Assembly: GCA_037447655.1 (NCBI GenBank)
Contig: JBBHKE010002422.1
Span: 188,001 to 252,000 of the forward strand
Reading direction: 5' to 3'
Length of the DNA: 64,000 bases
From: Zygnema cylindricum
Taxonomy: Eukaryota; Streptophyta; Zygnematophyceae; Zygnematales; Zygnemataceae
Shown here piece after piece: positions 34,123 through 45,512 of the stretch. The notes under the pieces were generated by a model, which saw nothing but the letters and a program-made list of their open reading frames with translations, had not been told where the DNA came from and made no database searches. Within the stretch, counting starts at the first letter, position 1, and the number at the start of each line of letters is the position of its first letter. Position numbers and translations under genes: made by a program.

Positions 34123-34594
34123 TGTAACAGGGTTACAGGATTTGAGTACTTAGTGGCTAGGGCTAGGCTGCTATAGTTGCGGTTCCAGAGCAGCGCAGCT
34201 GCGATTCCAGACCAGCGTAGCGTAGCAACATAGCAACTTAGCGGCGTAGTAACGTAGTAGCGCAGCAACATAGCAACGCAGCATAGCAACGCCGTAGAAT
34301 GTAGAAGGAGGTTTTGGATAGATCTCGGTTGACCGTGAAGGTCCACGTGTACAGTTGTACAGTACTAGGTTGACTAGCAGCTAGCTAGTTTAAATAGTCA
34401 AGTAGGCATAGTGAATAGGAGACTCTCTTTTTCAGTAGACTTTCGCAGCGAGCGCAAACCTTGTACTCTCTTTCAAGTAATAAAACGCAACTTTGTCTGT
34501 TTGTGCTGTGTGCTCCTACTGTTGCTACGGGAAGATCCTTGGTGTTTTCCGCTGTGCAATGTGGCGTGCTGTGTGCACTATTGTCCCTTCTACA
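34123..34594 (+). repeat. 3' LTR of chromovirus
   Basis: 472 bp, TGTAACAGGG to TTCTACA, preceded by a short purine-rich tract (GTGGGAGGCAG) that fits a polypurine tract. Followed by the target duplication GAAAA. Confidence 0.92.
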
Positions 34595-34700
34595 GAAAAG
34601 AGGTGTCATACAAAAGACAGATACATAGAAAAGCACCGAGAGACATAAAGAGAGATACAGACAGGTTCAGAGAAACATAGACATAGACAAAGAGGTTAAC
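34595..34700. repeat. GACA-type satellite, right remnant
   Basis: 'AAGACAGATACATAGAAAAG' and 'GATACAGACAGG' continue the satellite cut at 26808, starting with the second copy of GAAAA. Confidence 0.8.
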
Positions 34701-35006
34701 AATAGACAAAAGGGAAAATAGGAAAAAAATTATAAATTTCATTTTGGTAATTTAATATACTGCATATTCTCCAACCCTAGCTTTTAATTTTCCACAGATA
34801 CGAGGGTATTGAAAATAGAAGTATCCAGAAACATCTTTTCCAAAAAGTTTACCCCTCTCCCAACCAAATAGAAAAAAAACAACACTTCTATAACATTGTT
34901 TTATGTCTTCTTTGTTCTTCGTAAACTAGTTAGAATTGATTTTGATGTTAAAGCTCTTCTAACTATAAAAATTCACCAAAAGAAAGTTTACGAGGAATTA
35001 TGGTTT
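34701..35006. other. Intergenic, no gene seen
   Basis: AT-rich, about 300 bp, between the satellite remnant and the end of the trihelix-like pseudogene. Confidence 0.4.
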
Positions 35007-36140
35007 TTATATTTTTTTGGTGGTTGTAGCAATGGATGAAATCACTTGATTTAAAATTCGGTCGAGTGTGTTTTCGACTGATCCAAGAAGTCTTCGATGT
35101 AATCCATGTTGATCCTTGTTTGTTTCTTTCAGCATTTCTCTAAGTTCTTTCACCAAATGTGAAGAACCCTCTTCCCGAGTCTTGCGTCCGTCTCGTTTGC
35201 GTTTCTGAATTGGTGTGAATTTATCACTTTCGGTAGGGGACTGTGGCCTGGTAACCTTTTTTTCATTCTTATTGTCGTCTTTCCCCTCTATGTTGTTATT
35301 TTCACCTCCGACTTTTTTATCCCTGCAGTTTTCAAAAAACCAACTGCCCCATTGGTTTGACCTCCAATAGCACTCCGTCCATTCGGGTTTCCTTCTAGAA
35401 TTATTAGATCATCTTCCTCCCCTTAAAGTCATTTTGACTTTGACTTCGGTGGTTCATCACTTGTGTCTCCGGTCCTTTAAGATTCTCGGCATCCATCATA
35501 GGTAACCACAAATCAATTTTGTCAAATAATGATTTTGGAAAAGTGCATGAGAGCCTTTCAATTGTTATTTCCTTTCCTTACATACCAAAATACGATTGGG
35601 CACCACTCTTACGTCCATAATCTTGTATTTTTTGAAATCATTTGTAAGGTTATTCCATATTTTTTCGCAATTTGCTCAACATCCTATTTGACACCCAAGC
35701 CTTTCATTGCCTATGAAATTTCCTCCCGTTTCTCCACCCTATTTCTGAATTTTGTTTTTCTTACTAATCTCTAGACTTTGCATGAATTCTTGCATCTTCA
35801 CTTCGTTCAAACATTCCATTTTGAACATGTCCCATTTTTGACTTCTGCTTTTAAAGTAATGAATTTCATTTGCCACAACACCTCCACGATTTCCCATGAG
35901 GTCATTGCGATTTGTGGGACTCGTTTCGTTTTGCGGAGGCGGAAATTGTGTAGAAGCGAATCGTTGACTCCAACTTGAAGGGCTTGTGACGCCTTTTGGT
36001 GGCGGACTTTCATAAGCAACCAAAAGACTTGAAGTCATAGAAGGAGGAATTGTGCGTCGACCTTGTAGACTACGCATTAAGAACTCCTTTATGTTTTTGG
36101 AGTTTGGAACCCATGGATCGCGCATCACGTTCTCCGACAT
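35007..36140 (-). pseudogene. Trihelix-like (Myb/SANT) factor pseudogene
   Basis: The minus-strand reading starts at 36140 with MSENVMRDPWVPNSKNIKEF and is open for 133 codons, ending 'MQEFMQSLEISKKNKIQK' and TAG at 35739. The next frame gives 'AMKGLGVK', stop, 'DVEQIAKKYG', and a third frame gives 'WNNLTNDFKKYKIMD'. Read together these are the last helix and linker of a trihelix/Myb-SANT-like DNA-binding domain (Gln/Lys-rich helix then W-N-N-L...F-K-K). The C-terminal part has a KRKRDGRK nuclear-localisation-like run and a helical tail 'LVKELREMLKETNKDQHG' to the TAA at 35007. Several stops and at least two frameshifts show that it is dead. It may derive from a host gene family or from a mobile-element-captured copy. 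Confidence 0.55.
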
Positions 36141-36297
36141 GTTATATACGAATTAAATAGGAAACATGCAAGAAAAAAATACAAAGATGACAAAAAATGA
36201 CAAAGATTAGGATAGGTTGTGCCAATTCTTGACATATTGGGAAGGTTTGGGTCAAACTTTGAGAGTGTTGGAATTCATTGATGCAGATTAAAGGTTT

Positions 36298-36353
<56 letters not shown>

Positions 36354-36509
36354 AAAAAAACTACATACAAAACATGTATATATGTATCTATATCTATATA
36401 GATATATATATATATGTATATATTTATAGATAGATGTAAATCTATCTGTGTACATACAGATATATCTTTATATCTACAGGTATATATATATCTATATATC
36501 TACAGGCAG
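36141..36509. repeat. Intergenic with (GA)n and (TA)n microsatellites
   Basis: A (GA)21 run at about 36308-36349 followed by A11, then TATATA/TCTATA repeats up to 36500. No gene. Confidence 0.8.
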
Positions 36510-36690
36510 GAGCGTGTTTGGGAAATATAAGGTGAGGCCCACAGCCCACCTTAGTTGATGTGGGAGTCTTGCAAATGCCCCCATCTGATGCGCGTGCTTC
36601 CCATGATAGTGACCATGCCCATTTTTGCCATCAATCCCTTAGGGAAATGCATGCTAAACAAGAGAGGCAAGGGGCTTGCATGGGAAATGA
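36510..36690 (-). repeat. Direct repeat, copy 1 (copia gag 3' fragment)
   Basis: About 180 bp matching 37938-38120 in the same orientation ('GAGCGTGTTTGGGAAATATAA', 'GATGCGCGTGCTTCCCATGA'). In the minus sense it corresponds to the end of the gag-like frame at 37979-38593. Confidence 0.75.
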
Positions 36691-37937
36691 AAGATTGCGG
36701 AGGTGAAAAGATCCCCTATATCCTCCTCTTGGGCTGATATCCCAATAGTGCTGCTCCACTGGAAGTCTAACAAAGATTCCCTCAAAACCCACTTTTTTGG
36801 TCTAGAAGATTCTAGTAGTTAACCCCGTCTGAAACGCAACCGAAGACAGAAAAGACTAACAAAGAGAGAACAAAGGCACTTCCACGCAGAATAACGAAAA
36901 AATAAAAGAATAATAAGTTGTTTCGGAATAAACAATATCACCTTGCCCTAGAAAAACAGAGATAAATATAGGATTCAGAATAATAGCAAGCGAGCTTAAC
37001 ATATCCCCAAAAGAAACGTTGACAACAAGAGGAGACGAAATCTCTCTTGAAGATAGCGAAACAGGTAATGTCCTCTTTAACTCCTCGGTTTCCAAAACCC
37101 GAAACAGGCAAGACCCCTCTCGGTATCAAACATCCACAAGTCCGAAATCGCCCAAAAAGGGAAGATAGTGCCAACTACCCAACCGAACTACGATTTCCAC
37201 AAAAGACAAATGCAAACCAAGATGGCAGTAGGGTCATAATCACATAACAAACAAAGGTTCTCCAAAAGAAGATTTGTTGGAATTTTCTAAGGTTTTTATC
37301 AAGTGACAGTACTGAAAAGCAACCTGTCTCTTTCGGCACCAAGTGCCTTATACATCACAGTTTGTTCTACTATAGGGGCCAAAGTTAAAGCAATGTCTGA
37401 AGCCAATCAGTGGCCAGCAATTGTTATCGTAATGACATAAGACAAAACAGTATGTACTACACTTAGGGCAAAAAGTTAGGCGATTGGCTCCGGCTGGATT
37501 TGCAGCAAAAGGTCCTCCTATGGTACACTAATAGGCAACAAAGTCCTCAATTGACGTGAAAATGTCTAAATTTGACCCAACGTAATAAATGCTCTACACA
37601 TCTATTAGGCCTTAACTAACATCATACTGACAGCTAACAACAAAAACTATAAGACAATCCTAAAGGTTTCGTGGCTTTCCATAATGTACCCCTCCGCTAG
37701 AGCTACATAGAACAGATGCCATGTCATGGAGTCGCCACCGTTGCAACGGACTAACTCTGCTCCTAGGTGCTCCTAGGTGTTAGTTTGTGTTATGCTCCTA
37801 GGTGAGAATACAAGGATTTGATCTAGCTTGATGTCCTCCCCTTCTCCACATGCTTGGGTCCGTAAATGGTGGAATGAGGCCCCGGAAATCTTAGGAGTAG
37901 AAATGTGCCGAGAATGCACATGAGCTTGACAGCTTTC
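36691..37937 (-). other. Probable retroelement remnant, unassigned
   Basis: This lies between the two direct repeats. No frame longer than 80 codons, and no RT or integrase motif seen. It is probably a degenerate part of the copia-type element to its right. Confidence 0.3.
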
Positions 37938-38120
37938 GAGCGTGCTTGGGAAATATAAGCTGAGGCCCACAACCCACCTTAGTTTATATGGGAGTCCTGC
38001 AAATGCCCCCTCCGATGCGCGTGCTTCCCATGATAGTGACAATGCCCATATTTTCCACCAATTCCCCCGGAGAAATACATGCAAAACAAAAGAGGCAATG
38101 GAGCCCGCATGGGAAATGAC
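37938..38120 (-). repeat. Direct repeat, copy 2
   Basis: Partner of 36510-36690, overlapping the C-terminal part of the gag-like frame. Confidence 0.75.
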
Positions 38121-38866
38121 ATTGGCAAGGAAAAATGGCACAAACCCTTGGGAGTCTTTGGTCCGAACTCCCTGTTCTGATTTTTTAGCCCCTCCCCCCT
38201 ATAATTCCCGACTGGTTCCTTGGAATCATTGTTCCTCCAATCGGTCCCAGTTGCCAAGGCTTGCCCAATCTTTCCTCCCCTTCGGATCTCAATCTTATTC
38301 TCCCAAACGAGAATCATCCCTACCACTGAATTCCATATCCACCTTGAGTCCGACAAGTCTTGCACACGGTTGACTATGTTCTCAAACTCATCTGGTAACT
38401 TCATGAGCAAGCTGTTAACCTTGATCTTTTCAGTTTCAACCTGTCTAGTACACTTCAGCTCCATGAAAAGTGTTGCAAGCTCATTACAAAAATCCAACAT
38501 CTTCCCCACCTTGTATACGTATGCGTTAATTTTCTGATCAGCCAACTGCTGTTGCTGAATCGTACCACTTTGGTACATCTCTATGAGAGCCACCTAAAGA
38601 TCGGATGACCTCTCTACCTGCAAATGAGGAGATGCAAGCCCTTGAGTAAGATGGCAAAGGATGAAGTGCTTAGCCGCCATATTGGTGTAGTCTTAGTTAT
38701 CGGTATCATTCTCCGCGTTCCTTGGAATAGGTGACATAAATGCTTAACCGGTTGCTATCGGTGTGATAATCTCTTTGTCCATTCCTTTGTCTACCACCTC
38801 CCTTTCCTTTGTCTCCTTTGTTGGAGATAGATTTGCATCTCTGGTGAATCTGCTTCCTCCAAACCC
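37979..38866 (-). pseudogene. Ty1/copia-type Gag fragment (UBN2-like)
   Basis: The minus-strand frame is open for 204 codons at 38593-37979. Upstream, past a stop near 38597, 'AAKHFILCHLTQGLASPHLQ' continues towards the sequence gap at 38867. The core 'YVYKVGKMLDFCNELATLFM', 'LLMKLPDEFENIVNRVQDLS', 'IWNSVVGMILVWENKIE' follows the copia Gag UBN2 pattern: a helix with a Leu-rich face, then the L-x-x-L-P-x-x-F motif and a final helix ending in E. The C-terminus, 'GGIGGKYGHCHYHGKHA', may be a degenerate zinc knuckle, since expected Cys residues are missing. No protease, RT or integrase was found beyond it. Confidence 0.65.
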
Positions 38867-38876
38867 NNNNNNNNNN
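38867..38876. other. Assembly gap (10 N)
   Basis: Ten N bases; sequence continuity here is not assured. The copia-type fragment runs into its left side. Confidence 0.99.
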
Positions 38877-39508
38877 CTCTCCTTCGATCTCGGTACCGAT
38901 GGATCCGATAGGTCTCCAAATGCCGTATATTTATAATCAAATAAATATTAGTTCTTGTTCAAATGATTTTATATACACAGCGGAGGTGCTAAACTAGGTC
39001 CTTGGACGGCCGGCCATTCACCAGCCATCAGCCATCGAAATTGGCAATTCAGATCTCTATCACAATGCATACTATCCCTAACTATTAATTAATTTGTTAA
39101 TATGTATCCTATATAGTAAATTGACGTTATTAAAAATCGTTGCCATAATAAATACATACGCGGTATTCGTTTCGGTAATGAAATAAATGCGCGGTATTGG
39201 TTTCTTATCCGTACCGTAATTCGTACTTTTACATTTACTGGATCTATATCTCCCGTAAAATTATTGCAGTTAAATGATATATCCTATGTATAATTGTTTA
39301 ATTAATTATCAATCCCTATCATACGTAACACTATCTCTAGACTTAACGGTTAAAGCTACCGACTACCGACCACTTACCGGCCGGCAGGTTCCTGGATCAA
39401 ATCGTGGAGGCGACACATATATTTTAGTAAACTTGTTCTTGATTATAAATAAACTAATATTTATATGCCGTAAACCTCTGGATAGCCTAGGTAGCCATGG
39501 CTCTAGCT
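38877..39508 (+). repeat. Dispersed repeat, second copy, SINE-like end
   Basis: About 38990-39508 is collinear with 27600-28230 and ends in the same 'GCCATGGCTCTA'. The tRNA-like stretch here reads 'ACGGTTAAAGCTACCGAC' and, 50 bases on, 'GGATCAAATCG'. Confidence 0.45.
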
Positions 39509-39640
39509 TCCTCTCCAACTTCTCAGTGACTGCGACAAGTTTGAGAGTTGGAGAGAGAAGTTAGAGGTAGACTGCGTCGGCTTCTTTCTTATTTCCATTC
39601 AAACCTAGAAAATACTTAAAATGAGCATTAATTTCTACAA
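39509..39640 (+). repeat. Fragment of the giant palindrome arm
   Basis: 'CTCTCCAACTTCTCAGTGAC' and 'GAGAGTTGGAGAGAGAAGTT' match 14745-14880 in the same orientation, so a piece of that palindrome's sequence is dispersed in the genome. Confidence 0.75.
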
Positions 39641-40707
39641 ATTCACAAGACCCCGAGTACAATCCACTACAGGAGGGAGATGAGGAGGATGACGAGGATC
39701 ATGAGCTCTCGAACGCAGAGGAGCCGCAGCGGGAACCAACACCCACACCAATTGAGGAGCATGCCTCAGATCTGGTGGAGATGAGGGACCCGAATAAGGA
39801 GATTACCACGGAGGAGCAATCGTCTGAAAGTGCGGAGAAGAACGAAAAGGCACAATAACCTAGTGGCGACGATGTGATCCTCCTTCGAAGGGACCAAAGG
39901 GATACGGAGGAGGAAAGTGAACAGGAAGAGGAAATTCCCGATTACCTTTTCCCACTCCTTGTCGACACCCGGTATCCGGACCTCACTTTCGCCTTCGCTA
40001 AACGGTTTTATTGGGATCCCTCGGAGTTGCCCGAAGAGTGGCGTAAAGGAAAGCCTAGGGACCTTATCAATATCCCCATCAACGTACCATCACACCCAGC
40101 GTGGAATTTTATGCGGACAAAGGACCTGGGGAACAATCACAAGGGTTATGTGCAACTCCCTCACGCCCAGCCGTTTGTGGAAGTAGTGGAAGATAACTAC
40201 TGGTACAGGATAGATGTTCCCGGGTTACTCCATCATTACCACCCGTGGGATGTCCCCCTCTATGACATCATCTCTAGGGCAGAGGTCACCCCTGAGGTAC
40301 GGGCACTAAAGTTGGCCCGAAAAAATGCTCTGCAGCGGGCCCGAGCTGCAAGGAAACACGTGTCCTTCAAGTTACGGAAAGTTCCTCAGTGGGAAACGAC
40401 GGAAGAAGGGGCGGAGGAAGTTCCCCCAGTGATCAAACCCGAAGGACCCCAGATTCTAGCCCCCGAGGAGCCTAAACCGGCGGCCATTCCGCTGCAACTC
40501 GAAGTACCCGAGGCTGCACCCGAGGAAGGGGAAGACAAGGTTCGAGAGCGAATCACTCGAAGGCGGTTGGCATCGGCAGATCATCACATTGCGTTGCTGG
40601 AGACCCGATAGGAGCAACTTCAAAATCAACTCGACACCCTTTGCCAGGAGTTCAAGGAGTATCGCGAACAAGCATGCCATATACTCCGACAGTTGCAATT
40701 TCCCTGA
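39641..40707 (+). pseudogene. Chromovirus 3' accessory ORF, copy 2, 5' truncated
   Basis: This begins inside the acidic region (SQDPEYNPLQEGDEEDDEDH) and runs to TGA 40705 with the same block order as copy 1. It is more intact: one frame covers 'HHYHPWDVPLYDIISRAEVT' and 'KHVSFKLRKVPQWE', which copy 1 lost to frameshifts. Two stops remain: a TAA near 39855, beside but not identical with copy 1's stop (the neighbouring codon changed), and a TAG near 40610 where copy 1 has Cys. The C-terminal segment 'EQLQNQLDTLCQEFKEYREQ' is a good coiled-coil candidate. No transmembrane helix. Different disabling mutations in two copies imply an ancestral intact ORF. Confidence 0.75.
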
Positions 40708-40752
40708 ATCAGTCAAGGTTCAGCGCGACGCTGAATCCTTAGTGGGAGGCAT

Positions 40753-41242
40753 TGAAACAGGGTTACAGGATTTGAGTACTTAGTGGCTAGGACTAGGCTC
40801 CTATAGTTGCGGTTCCATAGCAGCGCAGCTGCAATTCCAGACCAGCGCAGCGTAGCAGCATAGCAACTTAGCGACGTAGCAACTTAGTAGCGCAGCAACA
40901 TAGCAGCGCAGCATAGCAACGCCGCAGAATGTAGATCTAACGGTATAGTTCTAGAAGGAGGTTTTGGATAGATCTCGGTTGACATTGAAGGTCCACATGT
41001 AGAGTTGTAGAGTACTAGGTTGACTAGCAGCTAGCTTTTTTAAATAGTCAAGTAGGCCTAGTGAATAGGAACCTCTTTTTGAATAGACCTTCGCAATGAG
41101 CGCAAACCTTGTACTCTCTTCGAAGTAATAAAGCGCAACCTTGTTCGTCAGTGCTGTGTTTTCATACTGTTGCAACGGGAAGATACTTGGTGTTTTCCGC
41201 TGTGCATTGTGGCGTGCTCAGTGCCCTATTGTCCCTTTTACA
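40753..41242 (+). repeat. 3' LTR of second chromovirus copy
   Basis: 490 bp, TGAAACAGGG (first bases diverged from TGTAA) to TTTTACA, preceded by the same GTGGGAGGCA polypurine-like tract. Its internal region is missing except for the accessory ORF. Confidence 0.9.
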
Positions 41243-43061
41243 TTTATGATGTGAACGCCATTTGAGTTCACGTACAATTAAATACATACTTGTTACGTGC
41301 GCACCTTTTTTTGTTTCGTTTCAAGGTACACGATTTTGGGAGTATCGACGCGACGCGATTTCCGGGAATATTTCGGGCGATATGTTTCATTTCGTGCGAC
41401 ATTTTTTGTTTCGTGCGTATGCACGCAATTTTTGGAGTAACGACGCGCGGTATCGTTTGGCACCGAATCGCGATTCTCGCTAGTATTGGCGACGCTTCGA
41501 TACCTTGTATTTATTTAAGTCGCGAACTCATGTAGGTTCGCGCACATGTAGGTAGGGAGGGTTTTTACCCTCGGGCGGTGGATTTTTCAGGCGTACTGCA
41601 GACGATGTTGGTCGCCTATTGGCCAACATTTAAGTAGTTTCATGCATGTAAAGTAGACTAGACGTAGGCTAATTTTGCTTAGGCCTAGCGTAGCTCTTAC
41701 TTAGCCTAATTCTCAGACTTAGAGAATTTAGCTTTTGGACAAGAATTTTCTCTTGGTGGCTGAGCTTCTTTCTTGCTCTTTCTCTCACCGATTGCCCACT
41801 TTTCTCTCTTGCTTTGCTAGCTAGCTATAGAGGCATGATAGTTTAAGAACATTTACCTTGTATTTCTGCCCAGGCTTGTTAATCCACACGGCTCAGAGCC
41901 AAGACAGGAGGGTTTCCCTCCAACTTGTGTTATTTTTGGGAAGTGGTGAAGTGAAGTTCGGGTGGAGAGGCATCTAGATCCGGCTCTGCCTTCTACGGGC
42001 AGCGGAGCGGTTTGGAGTATCTGTGTTTGTTTTGTTTGCATTTCGGTTGGGAGTAGGGAAGTGGATTTTGACCGAATTTGGAGTTTTCCTTGTTTTTGGT
42101 TGGAATTATTTATTTCGCTTCGTTGCTTACCTATGAGATAACTCTTGTAAAGAATACGTTGAAGACCCAAGAGCCTAGTGGCTACCTTGAGGCTTAGTAT
42201 AATTATAGGGTCCACTTCACTCTAGGGGAGTATTCTTTCCCTTCTCTCTATCCCTTTCTCTCTTTGGGTCATTTTCACTTTTATTCCTTCTCTTGGTGTA
42301 TATAATTTTTGACTTTTCATATTTATTTTGGTTGTTGTATATGTTTGTGAGCATGACTTTGCTAGTTTTGATGCATGTTCGCTTGCTTGTCTCTCATACA
42401 CGACAATGTACCCACCAAGTCGCGCAGTCGTCGTGGCTGTTTATTCACTTTTCCACGAGGCACGATGCTATTCGTTCAAGCGCTAAAAATTGACCTTCTC
42501 CGGGTCACTTGTTGCGAATTGAAAGTGTCAGACAATGGCTTATCGGATTATGCATCCGACGGTCCACGTCTATGTTCATAAACGTGGAGAATCACATCCC
42601 TCATTCAGTAGGCTTATTTTTCTGACATTTTATTTTTTTTGGTACGGCAATGTACGAAACAGTACAATGCCATTTTTCCCTTAATGGAACCTACCCTTAG
42701 GCGAACGGATCACGACAAAAATATGTGCATTGAATTTGGTTTTTTTCGTAACCTCCCCTAATGTGAACATTCTTTATTATTCAAATAATACGGCATTTTG
42801 TTTTCCTCAAGTTGTTACGTTGTTGTTCAAATCCTGCGATTTTATCGTTCTTTCCAATTGTTATGTATAATTCGTGACTGTTGAAAAAATCGCAAAAAAT
42901 TGTGATGTACTTTCCGTCCGGTAAACTAAATGGACAATTTACGGAAATTGTATTTTATTACGGTAAATGTACGATTTTGTACGATAAAAAGTACGAACTT
43001 TGACGAAAAGATACATTGCACTTTGTAGTACTTTCTGTCCGGTAAATTGAATATAAATTTT
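41243..43061. other. Intergenic, probable old retroelement debris
   Basis: 41243-42250 is GC-richer with no domain-bearing frame. The 120-codon minus-strand frame at 41853-42215 has no recognisable motif. A 'TCCACGT...ACGTGGA' hairpin lies at 42560-42587. From 42880 the DNA is rich in GTAC ('CCGTCCGGTAAACT', 'GGTAAATGTACGATTTTGTA') and resembles the interior of the hAT-like element at 45513. Confidence 0.35.
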
Positions 43062-44675
43062 TAGTGTTGTTTATCGGTAAGGATTTGCCGATAACTGATA
43101 TGGACCTTTCTTCTGGTACCCGATAATCAATATATTGGTACGATTTATCGTTATCGGCGTTATCGCCGATAAATAACCGATATTTATCAGTTTTTATCGG
43201 CGATAAATGTACGGACTGTACAGATAAATGTACGGCTAGTACACTCAACTGTACGTGTTACTCCTCGTGTTATTCCTCGGACGCGCACCCGACCCCCCTT
43301 TCCTCCGATTTCGGTAAAAAATCGCTATTATTCCTTGATTATTTCTAATTTTAACGAGGTTTTACTTGGGTTCCACGCTCCCATACCCTTCCTGAGTGTC
43401 CTTTTGACTGTTGTTTTTTACTTTAATGCCTTTTCAATCCATTTTACAAATGATATGAAATAAGGTCGGGCAAAATAAATGCATAAGCTGAATTTTGGAC
43501 GATTATGAGCTATTGTCGCAGATTCCGTAGAGTTACATGGCGGTACATGGCGTTATTTATGACATATTTGATATTTCTTAGTCCTATTTCTAGTCCAGCT
43601 TAGAGGCATTAACATACAAGTCTTTGATGCCTCATATCACCAATATTCATAATCAATTAAATGTCATAATGTTAAAAATTGAATTCCCAAATTCTCAATT
43701 CTTCACATCTTGCCAAATCACCAATTTCACATTCTGAAAATTGTAAAATTCCTAGCTTACCAATTCTTTATCTCCAAAATCTTCAATATCAAAAGTCAAA
43801 ACCTTCAAAATTCAATTCTCAAATTCTCAATGCTTCGTATCTCGCCAAATCACCGATTTCACATTCTGAAAATTATAAGATTCTTAAGTAACCAATTCAC
43901 AATCTCCAAAAATCTGCAATGTCGAAATTCTCAAAATCCATTTTCTAAATTATTAATGTTTTAAATTTCCAAAACCACCATATTCAAAATCTGAAAATTC
44001 TGCAATTCCTACCTTTTAAATCTCAATCTATAAAAATTTGCAATGTCAAAACTCTCAAAATTCAATTTTTAAATTATCAATGTTTTCAATTTCTAAACCA
44101 CCATATTCAAAATCTGATAACTCAAAACCTCCTACAGTTCCTGATAATCCATTATAATGAATAAATATATTATTTTAGTTTTTTACTATTTTATAAAAGA
44201 CTAGTATTTCCTCAAATAAGTGTTGCAGAATTTTAATTGGGGTTGTAAATGGCGACATTTTGACAGATGTGTTATGTCTGCTCTGTTCGTCTATTGGTTT
44301 TTTTCTTGAAAAAGTTTGATTCTCAATTTTACAATGTATTTTAATTTTTTCGTTTGGGTAAGTATAGTTTTAGAACTATAAAGTATTATTTTAAATTTGT
44401 CTACGTTTACGTGCGCCACGTTGTCCGTAATAATTTCCAGTTAAATTGATACGGAACAGATTGCTATACGTGGCATACCACGCTATATAATGTAAGTAAT
44501 GTAATACAGGATATATAAAATACTATAGTATGCGTAGTATATATTTTTTTAAGTTATCGCCGATATGGAATTTGTTGGTTTGAGATCGATATATCGGGAC
44601 CTCTGACCTTTCGATAACCGATAACTATCGGAATCGATGTTATCGCGATAAGTTTTTTACCGATACACAATACTA
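43062..44675. mobile_element. hAT-like element, 1614 bp, non-autonomous
   Basis: Ends TAGTGTTGTTTATCGG and CCGATACACAATACTA are inverted repeats of the hAT type, flanked by an exact 8-bp duplication TAAATTTT (43054-43061 and 44676-44683). Subterminal regions hold many ATCGGCGATAA / TTATCG repeats, like transposase-binding clusters. The centre carries a minisatellite of about 125 bp. No transposase frame. Confidence 0.88.
43677..44130. repeat. ~125-bp degenerate minisatellite inside hAT element
   Basis: Four units with landmarks 'TTCACATTCTGAAAATT' at about 43726, 43858, 43982 and 44104 (spacings 132, 124, 122). Strongly A/T/C-biased ('AATTCTCAAATTCTCAATGC'). Confidence 0.7.
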
Positions 44676-45512
44676 TAAATTTTACGGGAAACGTACGGAA
44701 TTTTACAGAAAATGTACGACCTATGACGAAAAGAGACGGGAACTATACGGAAAATGTACAAACTCGGGTATATGTAAAATTCATTTTTGTTTACATGTAC
44801 GAAATAGTACGGACGAAAATTCATTAACGATTTTTACGATTTTTTCAAAACGTTCAATGCGTTTCGGTACGTATATTTCGTCACGATTGAATCGTTCGCA
44901 CTACCGTGTAAACAGTTATGGATTGTAAACCCTAAAAAATAATCTACAGTATTCTCTCAGATTTCGTATGCATACAAAATGAGTTCTTCCAATTTTGTAC
45001 ATAGGGTTAGAGTCTTCACTCTGATTGGTCTTGAGCGCGCCAAAAAAAGTACTATTTCTCGTTCACGGACACTACACCGCCAATCCCTATTAGCGTAGTG
45101 TACGCTATTTCTGTCCCGCTTTTTTTTTTTTTTTCTCAAAAAAGCGTAGCTTATTCTATTCTTTTCTTTACGCCATTTAGGGTTAATTTCCGAGTACCGT
45201 ACAAAATGAAAGTACGTTGTACTTTAAATAGTGTGGTGAAAGGTCGTTATAAGATCGTACAATACCATACCTTTCTAAGTGATAAAGTACATTTGATTTC
45301 GTTTAGTAACCAGAAACGCATGAGAATGTGCGTTCTAAAAAGGGGAAAAAATCAGGTCGTAAAAAATCCCGCTCGCACATAATCGTCCGACAACCGCGTT
45401 TCGGCCGTGTGAATGTATGATTTGTGTACGATTTGTCAGATTTTGTACGAGGACCTATATTAGTGTAAGCATGTTTGCGACCGACATTTCTTTTTTCAAA
45501 GATCCAAATTAC

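Larger units (their letters stand above)
26809..34594 (+). mobile_element. Ty3/gypsy chromovirus-type LTR element, decayed
   Basis: The element is flanked by an exact 5-bp duplication GAAAA (26804-26808 and 34595-34599) inside the GACA satellite. It has a truncated 5' LTR copy (26809-27112), an unrelated 1.1-kb block, a full LTR (28231-28711), PBS, gag-pro-RT in one frame, an integrase with chromodomain in other frames, a 3' accessory ORF and a 3' LTR (34123-34594). Stops, frameshifts and a large RT/RNase H deletion make it non-autonomous. The presence of three LTR copies shows that it was rearranged or is a composite. Confidence 0.85.
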
